A stretch of 64,000 nt of DNA from Candidatus Aminicenantota bacterium (GTDB taxonomy: Bacteria; Acidobacteriota; Aminicenantia; Aminicenantales; Aminicenantaceae): the NCBI GenBank assembly GCA_020344415.1, contig CP070825.1, forward strand, positions 3,463,721-3,527,720, given 5' to 3'. Position numbers and translations under genes: made by a program. Under the pieces are notes generated by a model. The model ran no database searches. It saw only the letters and a list, made by a program, of their open reading frames with translations, and had not been told where the DNA came from. Shown one piece after another: positions 43,999 to 52,416 of this stretch; positions within the stretch are counted from its first letter, which is position 1, and each line of letters starts with the position of its first letter.

Positions 43999-44106
43999 GG
44001 GGTCAGGCTTTCATAACTTTTATTATTTTAATATATATTGCTGTCAGCGAGATAAGAAATTGCACTTAATAGAAGTAAGTTATGAAAGTTATGAAAGCCT
44101 GACCCC
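43999..44106. mobile_element. Miniature inverted-repeat element (MITE-like), left of the glycan island
   Basis: Perfect 21-bp terminal inverted repeats start GGGGTCAGGCTTTC (43999-44019) and end GAAAGCCTGACCCC (44086-44106). The 108-base element has no coding capacity. The right end carries a doubled GTTATGAAA motif. A second copy is at 49611-49782, and the two bracket the glycosyltransferase genes. The rest of the 302-base gap contains a promoter (44119) and a palindrome (44171). Confidence 0.8.
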
Positions 44107-44118
44107 CATGATTCGCGG

Positions 44119-44147
44119 TTGAATATGTGGGGAAAATTCATTAAAAT
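44119..44147 (+). promoter_or_regulatory. Candidate sigma-70 promoter of the glycan island
   Basis: TTGAAT (44119-44124), 17 bases, TAAAAT (44142-44147). It lies 12 bases beyond the right end of the MITE and would start a transcript near 44154, upstream of the palindrome at 44171. Confidence 0.5.
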
Positions 44148-44170
44148 GCCTTAATCAGAATGAAAAAAAT

Positions 44171-44195
44171 AAAAAAGGGGACTGTCCCCTTTTTT
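44171..44195 (+). repeat. Dispersed GGGGACTGTCCCC palindrome, copy 4, in a leader
   Basis: A6-GGGGACTGTCCCC-T6 sits between the promoter at 44119 and the first gene of the island (44215). It is therefore positioned as an attenuator-like hairpin in the leader rather than behind a stop codon. Confidence 0.75.
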
Positions 44196-44214
44196 ATTCA
44201 AATAGGAGAGAGAT

Positions 44215-44442
44215 ATGAGTGATTTCTTAGAAATAAAATGCCTTGAAAAGAAAGAGCAGGATAAGATTCTAAAAGAGGTCGATAAAAGAATTTCTGAGAA
44301 AAAGAAAGAAGGTCTCCTCACAGAGAAGGAAATCCAGGAAATCGAAGAGATGAAGCTTCAGCCTTTGCCAGACATACTGGATGTCCAGAGCGTTTATAAG
44401 GATATCCTGTTCAAGAAAAAGGTCAAAGGAAAGAAAAAATAA
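44215..44442 (+). CDS. Small charged protein of the glycan island
   Basis: A 75-residue, highly charged, helical cytoplasmic protein (EKKEQDKILKEVDKRISEKK, LTEKEIQEIEEMKLQPLPDI, basic C-terminus). AGGAGAGAG precedes the ATG. It lies 35 bases before the coiled-coil gene and shares its charged character. The family is not recognised; it is probably an accessory factor. Confidence 0.65.
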   Translation: MSDFLEIKCLEKKEQDKILKEVDKRISEKKKEGLLTEKEIQEIEEMKLQPLPDILDVQSVYKDILFKKKVKGKKK

Positions 44443-44477
44443 GGAGATAAGCATATCTCCGGGAGAGGAGCATTCCA

Positions 44478-45140
44478 ATGACTGCAAGAGAAAAAGAAAA
44501 GAGAAGTAAGAAGGAAGAAGAGGATATCAAGATTGATTATGACCGCATAGACGTTGCCGATATCATGAACCAGATAAAGAGAAAAATTGCCAAAGAGCCA
44601 AAACATGTCCCAAGCGAGGATATTCAGATGAGAGAATCCTATCCGGTTCCTCCTGTCCAATATTCCCCCGAACCAGGGGTGGAAGAACCTGCGCCTGGCT
44701 TTAAAGGGAAGATGAAAAGAGTTCTCCTTAAGATTATGAAACCTGTTTCTCCTCTAATCAAGCTTCTGGTTCTGCCTGTACACGAACAGATAGTGCAGAC
44801 AGAGCGAAAGCTTCACCAGACGAATATGCGGTTGGATTATTTGGACGCGAAATTAACTCAGGAACTCGATAAACTGAATGCAGCTTTAAATAATATAGAA
44901 GCGAGATTAGATGAGGTTAATAACGCAACTAACCAGAGAGTGGACCAAGTGAATAAGACTCTTAACAAAATAATGGAATACACAAAGCTTCTCCACAGTC
45001 TATCTCATAATCTTGTTGTAGAACTCAGCAAGTTGAAGATCGAAGAGGAAAATTTAAGGAGTAAAACTCGAATCATGGAAAAAGATTTCGAGTTTTTGGG
45101 CAAGAGAGAAAAAGCTTTGGAGAAAGAAGTCTTTAAATGA
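44478..45140 (+). CDS. Coiled-coil protein linked to glycosyltransferases
   Basis: A 220-residue cytoplasmic protein. A charged N-terminus (1-65) and a proline-rich stretch (PVPPVQYSPEPGVEEPAPGF) are followed by a long coiled coil (about 100-215) with heptad patterns such as LDYLDAKLTQELDKLNAALN and RVDQVNKTLNKIMEY. Similar coiled-coil proteins in polysaccharide loci act as scaffolds or chain-length rulers; that role here is inference. GAGAGGAG precedes the ATG. Its stop overlaps the first glycosyltransferase start by four bases. Confidence 0.75.
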   Translation: MTAREKEKRSKKEEEDIKIDYDRIDVADIMNQIKRKIAKEPKHVPSEDIQMRESYPVPPVQYSPEPGVEEPAPGFKGKMKRVLLKIMKPVSPLIKLLVLPVHEQIVQTERKLHQTNMRLDYLDAKLTQELDKLNAALNNIEARLDEVNNATNQRVDQVNKTLNKIMEYTKLLHSLSHNLVVELSKLKIEEENLRSKTRIMEKDFEFLGKREKALEKEVFK

Positions 45141-46312
45141 AGATAGCCTTTGTGGTTCAGAGATACGGTTTGGAGATAAGTGGAGGTGCAGAGCTGCACT
45201 GTCGATGGGTTGTAGAGCATATGAAGAAGTATTTTGAGGTGGATGTATTAACCACAAGAGCTCTTGACTATATCACCTGGAAAAACCATTACCCAAAGGG
45301 GAAAGAGACAGTTAATGACATTCCTGTAAAAAGGTTTTCTGTAAGAAGAACAAGAGATCCGAAGAAATTTGGCCGCATCCAAAATTATATTTTGGAAAAC
45401 GAGCATAAAGAAGAAGATGAATTGAAATGGCTGGAAGAGGAAGGGCCATTATCCCCATCTCTCATTGAGTATATAAAGGAACACGAGGATGATTATGATT
45501 ACTTTATTTTTTTCAGCTATCGTTATTACCATTCTTACTGGGGAATAAGCGCCGCTCCCCATAAGAGCATTCTGGTTCCGACCGCTGAACATGATCCTGT
45601 CATTCATCTAAAAATATTCAAGGACTTATTCAGGAAGCCGCAAGCTTTTATCTACAACTCTGTTGAAGAGAGGAATATGATCAACTCTCTCTCTCAAAAT
45701 GAAGATATTTTGGGCGATGTTATTGGGGTAGGAACTGAGATTCCCTCGAGTTTTTCTTCTGAGGAATTCCGTCAGAAACATGGAATCGAAGGAGACTATA
45801 TCATATATATCGGAAGGATTGACGAGAATAAAGGATGTCATGAGCTATTCGATTATTTTCTCAGGTTTAAGAAAGAAGCTTCTCTTGATATTAAATTGAT
45901 TTTGGTGGGAAGCACGATTTTAAAAATCCCTTCTCATCCAGATATTTCCTATCTTGGCTTTTTATCAGAATATGATAAGTTTTCTGCCCTTGATGGAGCT
46001 TTGCTTCTGCTGATGCCATCTTTTTATGAAAGTCTTTCTATGGTAACCCTTGAAGCCTGGGCATTAGGGAATCCTGTCTTGGCCAATGCCCGATGCGAAG
46101 TATTAAAGGGACAGTGCCTGAGGAGCAACGGCGGGCTATTCTATGAAAGCTACAGTGAATTCAAGGAAGCCTTGAAACTTCTCCTCTCTTTGCCGAAGCT
46201 TCGTAAAGCAATGGGAAGGAATGGACAGGAGTATTTCAATCAGAATTACACCTGGGAAGTCATAGAGAATAAATATCGTTCCATCCTCGATCAACTTGAA
46301 AAGGGGAAATAG
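45137..46312 (+). CDS. GT4 family glycosyltransferase, type A
   Basis: A 391-residue GT-B glycosyltransferase. The N-terminus IAFVVQRYGLEISGGAELHC carries the acceptor-side Gly loop. The C-terminal half has IIYIGRIDENKGCHELFDYF and the E-x7-E motif ESLSMVTLEAW characteristic of GT4. The donor is a nucleotide sugar, unspecified. It is a close paralogue of the gene at 48450. It is coupled upstream to the coiled-coil gene and downstream (one-base overlap) to the next transferase. Confidence 0.9.
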   Translation: MKIAFVVQRYGLEISGGAELHCRWVVEHMKKYFEVDVLTTRALDYITWKNHYPKGKETVNDIPVKRFSVRRTRDPKKFGRIQNYILENEHKEEDELKWLEEEGPLSPSLIEYIKEHEDDYDYFIFFSYRYYHSYWGISAAPHKSILVPTAEHDPVIHLKIFKDLFRKPQAFIYNSVEERNMINSLSQNEDILGDVIGVGTEIPSSFSSEEFRQKHGIEGDYIIYIGRIDENKGCHELFDYFLRFKKEASLDIKLILVGSTILKIPSHPDISYLGFLSEYDKFSALDGALLLLMPSFYESLSMVTLEAWALGNPVLANARCEVLKGQCLRSNGGLFYESYSEFKEALKLLLSLPKLRKAMGRNGQEYFNQNYTWEVIENKYRSILDQLEKGK

Positions 46313-47379
46313 TGGAAATCCATCAGTTTGCCACCTCTTTGACCTATGGCGATGCCATATCCGATGAAATGATGGAGATCCAAAAAATCCTCAGAGAGAA
46401 AGGGTATGCCTCTGAGATATTCACTAAGTTTTATGAGCCGCGAATGGCCCAGTTCGCAAGGGATTACAGGGAGTACAAGAAAATCAGCTCACCTCAGAAT
46501 GTTGTCATATTTCATTTTTCCATCGGTTCACCTGTATCCAAGATGTTCTTCCGGATTCCTGACAGAAAGATCATGATTTATCACAACATCACTCCTCATG
46601 ATTTTTTTGTGGATTATCAGCGGATCTTGAGTAGGGAATGTTACAAGGGAAGGCTGGAAATCAAACTTTTTGTAGATAAGGTGGACCTAGGGCTTGGAGA
46701 TTCGGAGTTTAATCGAAGAGCACTAGAAGAGGTGGGATTCTCTAATACAGGCGTTTTGCCTCTTCTTTTAAATTTTTCAAAGTTTGATGAAGAAGGGGAT
46801 CCTGTTACACACCGTGTCTTTTGCAACGGAAAAGCGACAATACTTTTTGTCGGACGTGTCATCCCCAACAAGAAGTTTGAGGATGTCATCAAGGTTTTTT
46901 ATTTCTACAAAAAATATTTCAATCCGAACTCTCAGCTCCTCCTTGTAGGAGATTATAGAGGGATGGAGCGGTACCTTGATGTTTTGGAGAGTCTAATAGG
47001 AAGGCTCAAACTGACCGATGTCTATTTCACAGGGCATGTTGAATTTTCAGAACTTGTCTCGTTCTACAGGCTGGCTCATATCTATTTGAGCATGAGTGAA
47101 CACGAAGGATTTGGTGTTCCTCTTCTGGAATCTTTTTATATGCGAGTGCCAGTGGTTGCCTATGCGGCTGGCGCAGTTAAGGAGACTATGAATAGGGGAG
47201 GCGTGGTTCTTTCAGAGAAGGATTTTTCGAGGATAGCCGCTCTCATGGATATGATTAACAGAGACAGCCAATTAAAGGAAAAGATTATTGCCTCTCAACT
47301 CGAGGCTTTAAAGAAATATAGGAAGGAGAGAGTGAGTCAGATTTTATTGAGTCATATCGAGAGGGTAATCTCAGGATGA
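46312..47379 (+). CDS. GT4 family glycosyltransferase, type B
   Basis: A 355-residue GT-B enzyme with HQFATSLTYGDAISDEM at the start, MIYHNITPHDFF, ILFVGRVIPNKKFEDVIKVF, and the E-x7-E motif EGFGVPLLES. It is a paralogue of the next gene. The GTG start sits on the stop of the previous gene, preceded by AAGGGG. The product probably adds a sugar to a lipid-linked or surface glycan. Confidence 0.9.
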   Translation: MEIHQFATSLTYGDAISDEMMEIQKILREKGYASEIFTKFYEPRMAQFARDYREYKKISSPQNVVIFHFSIGSPVSKMFFRIPDRKIMIYHNITPHDFFVDYQRILSRECYKGRLEIKLFVDKVDLGLGDSEFNRRALEEVGFSNTGVLPLLLNFSKFDEEGDPVTHRVFCNGKATILFVGRVIPNKKFEDVIKVFYFYKKYFNPNSQLLLVGDYRGMERYLDVLESLIGRLKLTDVYFTGHVEFSELVSFYRLAHIYLSMSEHEGFGVPLLESFYMRVPVVAYAAGAVKETMNRGGVVLSEKDFSRIAALMDMINRDSQLKEKIIASQLEALKKYRKERVSQILLSHIERVISG

Positions 47380-48437
47380 GGGTTGATCAGCTGGTTCCTG
47401 CCTTTCATCGGGGAGATGCTATAGGCGACACAGCTTTTCATATGAAGAAGTTTTTTCTATCACAAGGATTGTCTTCACAGATTTACTGTTTAGAATCTGA
47501 CAAGGGGCTGGAAGGAGATTCTGCGCCTTTTGCCTCTTTTCGAAAACCTGCTTCTTCAGATATAACCATCCTTCATTTTGCTCTGCCTTCTCCTTTGAGC
47601 CAGAAATTTTTGAGCCTCAGAAGCAAGAAAGTCATCATCTATCACAACATCACTCCTCCGGAATTCTTCGCTGATTTCAGCCCGGAAATGGAGCGCATTT
47701 CCCGACTTGGTCGGGAAGAACTTGAGTCACTGGTCCCTCATGTCAATCTGGCTTTGGCAGATTCTGAGTATAATCGTCAGGAGCTTCTTGAGTTGGGTTT
47801 TAAGAATGCTGATGTTTTTCCTCTTTTTGTGGACCTTGAGAAATATGAGAAGCCTTTAAGTAATTTTACTTACAGTCTTTTTAATGACGAAAGGATAAAT
47901 ATTCTTTTTGTGGGCCGGATTGTACCGAATAAAAAAATTGAAGACCTTATAAAGGTCGTATTCTATTATAAAAAGTATATCTCTCCGTTAGTGAGGCTGA
48001 TTGTTGTCGGCAAAACTTCTTCCCTGCCAAAGTATTATCAGAGCCTGGTTCGCCTTGCTGATGAGTTCTACCTGATGCCGGAAGAGATATTTTTTGCCGG
48101 GCATATTCCGGATGAAGAGTTGTTTGCCCTGTATAAAGCCTCTGATTTGTTTCTCTCGCTGAGCGAACATGAAGGATTTGGCCTGCCTTTTATAGAGAGC
48201 ATGATTTTTGACCTTCCCATAGTCGCCTATGATTGCACAGCGGTTCCATATACGCTGGGCGGAGCAGGAGTGCTCATTAGAGATAAGAGTGTGGATCTCC
48301 TCGGAGAACTGGTGAACGTTGTGGCTCACAATAAGAAACTGAAAGAAAATATAATCAAAGGGCAGCGCCAGCGGCTGGAAGAATTTAAAAAAGCGGAGAG
48401 GGAAAAGTTCCTTCTTCAGGTTTTAAAAACGTTGTAG
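47376..48437 (+). CDS. GT4 family glycosyltransferase, type B'
   Basis: A 353-residue GT-B enzyme paralogous to the preceding one: VDQLVPAFHRGDAIGDTAFH, IIYHNITPPEFF, ILFVGRIVPNKKIEDLIKVV, EGFGLPFIES. The ATG overlaps the previous stop by four bases. Twelve bases separate it from the last transferase of the island. Confidence 0.9.
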   Translation: MRVDQLVPAFHRGDAIGDTAFHMKKFFLSQGLSSQIYCLESDKGLEGDSAPFASFRKPASSDITILHFALPSPLSQKFLSLRSKKVIIYHNITPPEFFADFSPEMERISRLGREELESLVPHVNLALADSEYNRQELLELGFKNADVFPLFVDLEKYEKPLSNFTYSLFNDERINILFVGRIVPNKKIEDLIKVVFYYKKYISPLVRLIVVGKTSSLPKYYQSLVRLADEFYLMPEEIFFAGHIPDEELFALYKASDLFLSLSEHEGFGLPFIESMIFDLPIVAYDCTAVPYTLGGAGVLIRDKSVDLLGELVNVVAHNKKLKENIIKGQRQRLEEFKKAEREKFLLQVLKTL

Positions 48438-48449
48438 AGCGAATTTAAG

Positions 48450-49628
48450 ATGAGGATTGCCTTTATCGTCCAGAGATACGGAAAAGAAGTCACCGGAGGG
48501 TCTGAGCTGCACTGCCGCCAGATCGCCGAGAGGCTCGCAGACACTGGCTATGACTGCACAGTGTATACCACAACAGCTAAGGATTATATAACCTGGAAAA
48601 ATGAATATTCCCCTGGGGAGACGCTTTTTAACGGTGTTCGGATCAAACGTTTCGATGTCGAAAAAGAGAGGGACATTGAATCGTTCAATAAATATTCTGA
48701 ATGGATATTTTTTAATGAACACACCCAGGAAGATGAGATTCAATGGATAGAGAGACAAGGACCTTGCTGCCCGCGTCTTATTGAAGCACTGGAGAAGGAA
48801 GAGAAGGATCATGATATTTTTATTTTTTTCACTTACCTGTACTATAATACTTACTGGGGCCTGAAAAAGGTTAAAGAGAGAAAGACACTCGTCCCGACTG
48901 CGCATGATGAGCCCGCCTTGCGCCTTGATATCATGAAAGAAGTCTTCTCGTCTCCTCAGGCCTTTATGTTCAACACAGAATCAGAGAAGAAGATGCTGGA
49001 GGAGCTCTTTTCTTTTGAAAATAAGTTTCATGAAATTGTGGGAGTGGGCGTAGATGTGCCTCCAATCGTCGAGAGTTCGCATTTTGGACAGAAACACGGA
49101 GTCTATCCTCCATTTATCCTTTATGCGGGCCGTATAGAAGCAGGCAAAGGATGTCAGGAACTTGTTGAATATTTCCTCAGGTATAGCCCCAAATATCCTG
49201 ACCTAACGCTGGTTCTCATTGGAAAGCTTTTGATGGATATCCCTTCACACCCACAGATCAAATATCTCGGGTTTCTTTCTCCCGAAGAAAAAGATGAAGC
49301 GATGGCTTCTTCTCTAGCGACGGTTCATCCTTCCTATTTTGAGAGCTTATGCATGGCGGCTCTGGAATCCATGGCAGTCCAGACGCCTCTTTTAGTACAG
49401 GAGAGAACCGAGCCTCTTAGACAGCATTGTCTAAAAGGAGGGAGTGGATTATTCTATTCCAACTATGAAGAGTTTGGAGCAGCGCTCGATATCATCTTGA
49501 AAGATTCAAAATTGAGAAAAATCCTGGGGACCAATGGTCTTAATTATGTTCGCAATAATTATTCCTGGCCCAAGGTGATTGAGAAATATGCCAAGCTCCT
49601 CAATCACGTCGGGGTCAGGCTTTCATAA
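48450..49628 (+). CDS. GT4 family glycosyltransferase, type A', C-terminus formed by a MITE
   Basis: A 392-residue paralogue of the enzyme at 45137: [47 protein letters not shown], and [10 protein letters not shown] as the E-x7-E motif. The last five codons (GVRLS) and the stop codon lie inside the terminal inverted repeat of the element at 49611. The natural C-terminus has therefore been replaced by insertion, although the final length stays close to that of its paralogue ([14 protein letters not shown] against KYRSILDQLEKGK). The catalytic domains are intact, so it is probably functional. Confidence 0.9.
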   Translation: MRIAFIVQRYGKEVTGGSELHCRQIAERLADTGYDCTVYTTTAKDYITWKNEYSPGETLFNGVRIKRFDVEKERDIESFNKYSEWIFFNEHTQEDEIQWIERQGPCCPRLIEALEKEEKDHDIFIFFTYLYYNTYWGLKKVKERKTLVPTAHDEPALRLDIMKEVFSSPQAFMFNTESEKKMLEELFSFENKFHEIVGVGVDVPPIVESSHFGQKHGVYPPFILYAGRIEAGKGCQELVEYFLRYSPKYPDLTLVLIGKLLMDIPSHPQIKYLGFLSPEEKDEAMASSLATVHPSYFESLCMAALESMAVQTPLLVQERTEPLRQHCLKGGSGLFYSNYEEFGAALDIILKDSKLRKILGTNGLNYVRNNYSWPKVIEKYAKLLNHVGVRLS

Positions 49629-49782
49629 CTTTTTTGTATTGTATTATTACAGTCAATGGTGCCAGGGCTTGCGATGCAAAAGAGAAACCCATATGCCTTT
49701 GACGGTTAGTGCTTCCTCAGGATAAGATCTAGCCTCGATGTGCGTGAAATGTAAGTTATGAAACTTATGAAAGCCTGACCCC
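49611..49782. mobile_element. Miniature inverted-repeat element (MITE-like), right of the glycan island
   Basis: 172 bases with 21-bp terminal inverted repeats (one mismatch) of the same sequence as the element at 43999. There is no coding capacity. It begins inside the last glycosyltransferase gene and ends one base before the -35 box of the MglA-like gene. The interior differs from copy 1, so the ends are the conserved, presumably transposase-recognised, part. Confidence 0.8.
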
Positions 49783-49783
49783 A

Positions 49784-49812
49784 TTGACAGTTTGGCTGTT
49801 TATGCTTAAAAT
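49784..49812 (+). promoter_or_regulatory. Strong sigma-70 promoter of the MglA-like GTPase gene
   Basis: TTGACA (49784-49789), 17 bases, TAAAAT (49807-49812). The -35 box lies immediately outside the right end of the MITE. Confidence 0.65.
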
Positions 49813-49844
49813 TAAGTGTAAGGAAGCAGGAGGCTTAAAGAAAT

Positions 49845-50621
49845 ATGGCTTTTATAAACCACGCGGCTAAGAATTTAGCCATTAAGATCGTATATTATGG
49901 GCCAGGCCTAAGCGGAAAAACAACCAACCTCCGCTATCTTTATTTTAAGTTAGATCCCTCTTCACGTGGAGATTTGATTTGTTTGGAGACTGATACAGAA
50001 AGAACATATTTCTTCGATTTGCTTCCCATAAAAGCTGGACTAATAGGGGACTTCTCAATTCGTATCCAACTTTTCACTGTTCCTGGTCAGGTTTTTTATG
50101 AGGCTTCAAGAAAAAGTGTGCTCAAAAGGGCAGATGGGCTTGTCTTTATCGCCGATTCCCAGATTCCTCTCCTTGACGCAAATTTGGAAAGTTTTGATGG
50201 AATGAGAAAAAACCTGTTGGATCATGATATGGACTTAAATCTCATGCCATTGGTTTTCCAATATAATAAACGGGATTTAGACAGCCTTATTCCAGTGGAG
50301 ACTTTCAACAATCTTCTCAATCCCAATGGACTCCCCTATATTGAGGCTTCCGCTATAAATGGGACAGGGGTTATAGAAACATTGAAAGAGATTGTCAAAT
50401 TAACGATTCCCCCCGTAAGTAAGAAAGTTTTTGAGAAAGAAGAAGAGAAAAAAGAGGAAGTTGAAAAAGAGGAGCCTAAGAAGAAGAAAGAAGTTGAATT
50501 TGCTTTTTCAGGGAAAGTTACTCCTGTAACTTTGAAAAAGATAAAAATTGAATCTCAAGATGACATTAATAATGAGATAGATAAGTTAACCAAGGAATTT
50601 ACAGAAGAGTCCGAAGAATAA
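49845..50621 (+). CDS. MglA-like small Ras-family GTPase with charged C-terminal tail
   Basis: A 258-residue protein. Residues 1-195 are an MglA-type GTPase: P-loop GPGLSGKTT (19-27), the switch region FTVPGQVFYEASRKSVL, the base-recognition motif YNKRD, and IEASAINGTGVIETL. MglA sets cell polarity in motile bacteria and often controls type IV pili, which this genome has at 12078-21719. A tail of about 60 residues (KEEEKKEEVEKEEPKKKKE onward) is added beyond the usual end. No MglB/roadblock partner is adjacent. Confidence 0.9.
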   Translation: MAFINHAAKNLAIKIVYYGPGLSGKTTNLRYLYFKLDPSSRGDLICLETDTERTYFFDLLPIKAGLIGDFSIRIQLFTVPGQVFYEASRKSVLKRADGLVFIADSQIPLLDANLESFDGMRKNLLDHDMDLNLMPLVFQYNKRDLDSLIPVETFNNLLNPNGLPYIEASAINGTGVIETLKEIVKLTIPPVSKKVFEKEEEKKEEVEKEEPKKKKEVEFAFSGKVTPVTLKKIKIESQDDINNEIDKLTKEFTEESEE

Positions 50622-50657
50622 TTACTTTTTAATCCTTATCTTATTTTTCCCACATAA

Positions 50658-50685
50658 TGTAGGCTTGATTTATCAAGCCCCTACG
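50658..50685 (-). repeat. REP-like palindrome
   Basis: TGTAGGCTTGATTTATCAAG followed by CCCCTACG, the family unit best read on the minus strand. It lies 37 bases after the MglA-like gene. Confidence 0.65.
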
Positions 50686-50799
50686 CTAGATGAACAAGCT
50701 CCTAAACGAGATGAATTAAATTTAGGATAAACTTTCTTTTTTTAATAGCGGTTTTGATATATTCTCTCCCATTTTCTCGTCCTTATCTGTTGAAGAGAG

Positions 50800-52320
50800 A
50801 TGCTGTTTAAAATTGCTAGTGCCTCTTTAATAGGAATCGATGCCTATATAGTGGATGTGGAAGTCGATATTTCTTTGGGAATTCCAGGTTTTATCACTGT
50901 GGGTTTACCTGACACATCAGTGAGGGAAAGTCAGGTAAGGGTGAGAGCAGCGTTGAAGAATTGTGGCTATGAGTTTCCTTCACGAAAGATAACCATAAAT
51001 CTCGCTCCGGCAGACAGGAGAAAGGAAGGGTCAGCTTTTGATCTCCCCATTTCTTTGGGCATTCTTGCATATCTGAACATTTTTCCTCAGGAGAGATTGA
51101 AGGATTATCTGTTTCTTGGGGAACTGGCTTTGGATGGAAGATTAAAGCCTGGAAAGGGAATCCTCTCTTCTACTGTTCTGGCCAAAAAGAAAGGCTTGAA
51201 GGGAATAGTCATTCCAATGGAGAACGAGAAGGAAGCCGCTTTGGTTGAAGGAATAAATATTCATGGCCTGGAAGATTTAGTCCGGGTTGTCAAGCTTTTG
51301 AAACATCCTGAGAATGCAGTGCCATGCAAGTATTCTTTGCAGGAGCTCTTGCTTCAAGGCGACTGGGACGTAGATTTTAAGGAAGTAAAAGGTCAACAGC
51401 ATGTCAAGCGTGCGTTGGAGGTCGCTGCTGCAGGTGCTCACAACGTTCTTTTAATCGGACCTCCGGGATCGGGAAAGACCATGCTGGCCAGAAGATTGCC
51501 GTCTATAATGCCCCTGATGACTTTTAATGAAATGATAGAGGTCACACAGGTTTACAGCGCAGCGGGTCTCCTGAAAGACAAAGGAACCATTGGTGCAAGA
51601 CCGTTTCGGGCTCCTCATCATACCATTTCGGATGCCGGTCTTATCGGAGGCGGAGTCATACCCAAACCAGGAGAGGTCAGCCTTGCTCACCGTGGTGTTT
51701 TGTTTCTGGATGAACTGCCTGAATTCAAAAGGCGCGTTCTTGAGGATTTGAGGCAGCCCGTTGAAGATGGAATTGTAATGGTTTCCCGTGCTTCGATGTC
51801 TGTGGCTTTTCCTTCTTCTTTTATGCTTGTCGCTGCGATGAATCCATGTGAAGATGCTTATCACGGCTTTTCCTCGTCGGATAGGAGCTGTACAGAAAGC
51901 GAGAGGAGTCGTTATTATTCCAAGATTTCAGGACCTCTTTTAGATCGGATCGATATCCACGTTGAAGTTCCCAGATTAAAGTTTAAAGAGATTATCTCCC
52001 GAGATGAAGGGGAAAGCTCAGGGGAAATAAGAGAGAGGGTAGCAAAAGCAAGGGAGAGGCAGCTCCAGAGATTCGATGGAGATAAGATATTCTGTAATGC
52101 TCAGATGGGAACAAAAGAAGTGAAAAGATATTGCCATGTTGATGATGAAGGCAAGGAACTTCTGGAAATTGCTGTTAATCGTCTGGGGTTTTCTGCGAGA
52201 GCTTACACTCGAGTGTTAAAGGTAGCTCGAACGATTGCCGACTTAAACGAGGAAGAAAGAGTGAGTCCTGTGCATATTTCCGAGGCAATCCAGTACCGTA
52301 TCATGGATAAGTATTTTTAA
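50800..52320 (+). CDS. comM: ComM/YifB-type Mg-chelatase-like AAA+ ATPase
   Basis: A 506-residue protein. The N-terminal ChlI-like domain (KIASASLIGIDAYIVDVEVD, GLPDTSVRESQVRVRAALKN) is followed by an AAA+ core with Walker A GPPGSGKT (220-227), Walker B VLFLDELPEF and the SGPLLDRIDIHVEVP block. ComM promotes branch migration during natural transformation in known cases. The usual Cys-rich zinc loop (NPCPCG...C.C) is reduced to NPCEDAYHG with C350 and C364 only. It is followed after five bases by a terminator-like palindrome. Confidence 0.93.
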   Translation: MLFKIASASLIGIDAYIVDVEVDISLGIPGFITVGLPDTSVRESQVRVRAALKNCGYEFPSRKITINLAPADRRKEGSAFDLPISLGILAYLNIFPQERLKDYLFLGELALDGRLKPGKGILSSTVLAKKKGLKGIVIPMENEKEAALVEGINIHGLEDLVRVVKLLKHPENAVPCKYSLQELLLQGDWDVDFKEVKGQQHVKRALEVAAAGAHNVLLIGPPGSGKTMLARRLPSIMPLMTFNEMIEVTQVYSAAGLLKDKGTIGARPFRAPHHTISDAGLIGGGVIPKPGEVSLAHRGVLFLDELPEFKRRVLEDLRQPVEDGIVMVSRASMSVAFPSSFMLVAAMNPCEDAYHGFSSSDRSCTESERSRYYSKISGPLLDRIDIHVEVPRLKFKEIISRDEGESSGEIRERVAKARERQLQRFDGDKIFCNAQMGTKEVKRYCHVDDEGKELLEIAVNRLGFSARAYTRVLKVARTIADLNEEERVSPVHISEAIQYRIMDKYF

Positions 52321-52325
52321 AAAGG

Positions 52326-52350
52326 AAAAAAGGGGACTGTCCCCTTTTTT
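52326..52350 (+). terminator. Dispersed GGGGACTGTCCCC palindrome, copy 5, acting as terminator
   Basis: The palindrome with A-run and T6 starts five bases after the ComM/YifB stop codon. A TATAAT box at 52365-52370 right after it may be the -10 of the next gene, although no good -35 is seen. Confidence 0.75.
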
Positions 52351-52416
52351 CACATTTTACATACTATAATAAAAAATAAGATAATATACAATGGACCTGT
52401 TAATTTAGGAGGAACG

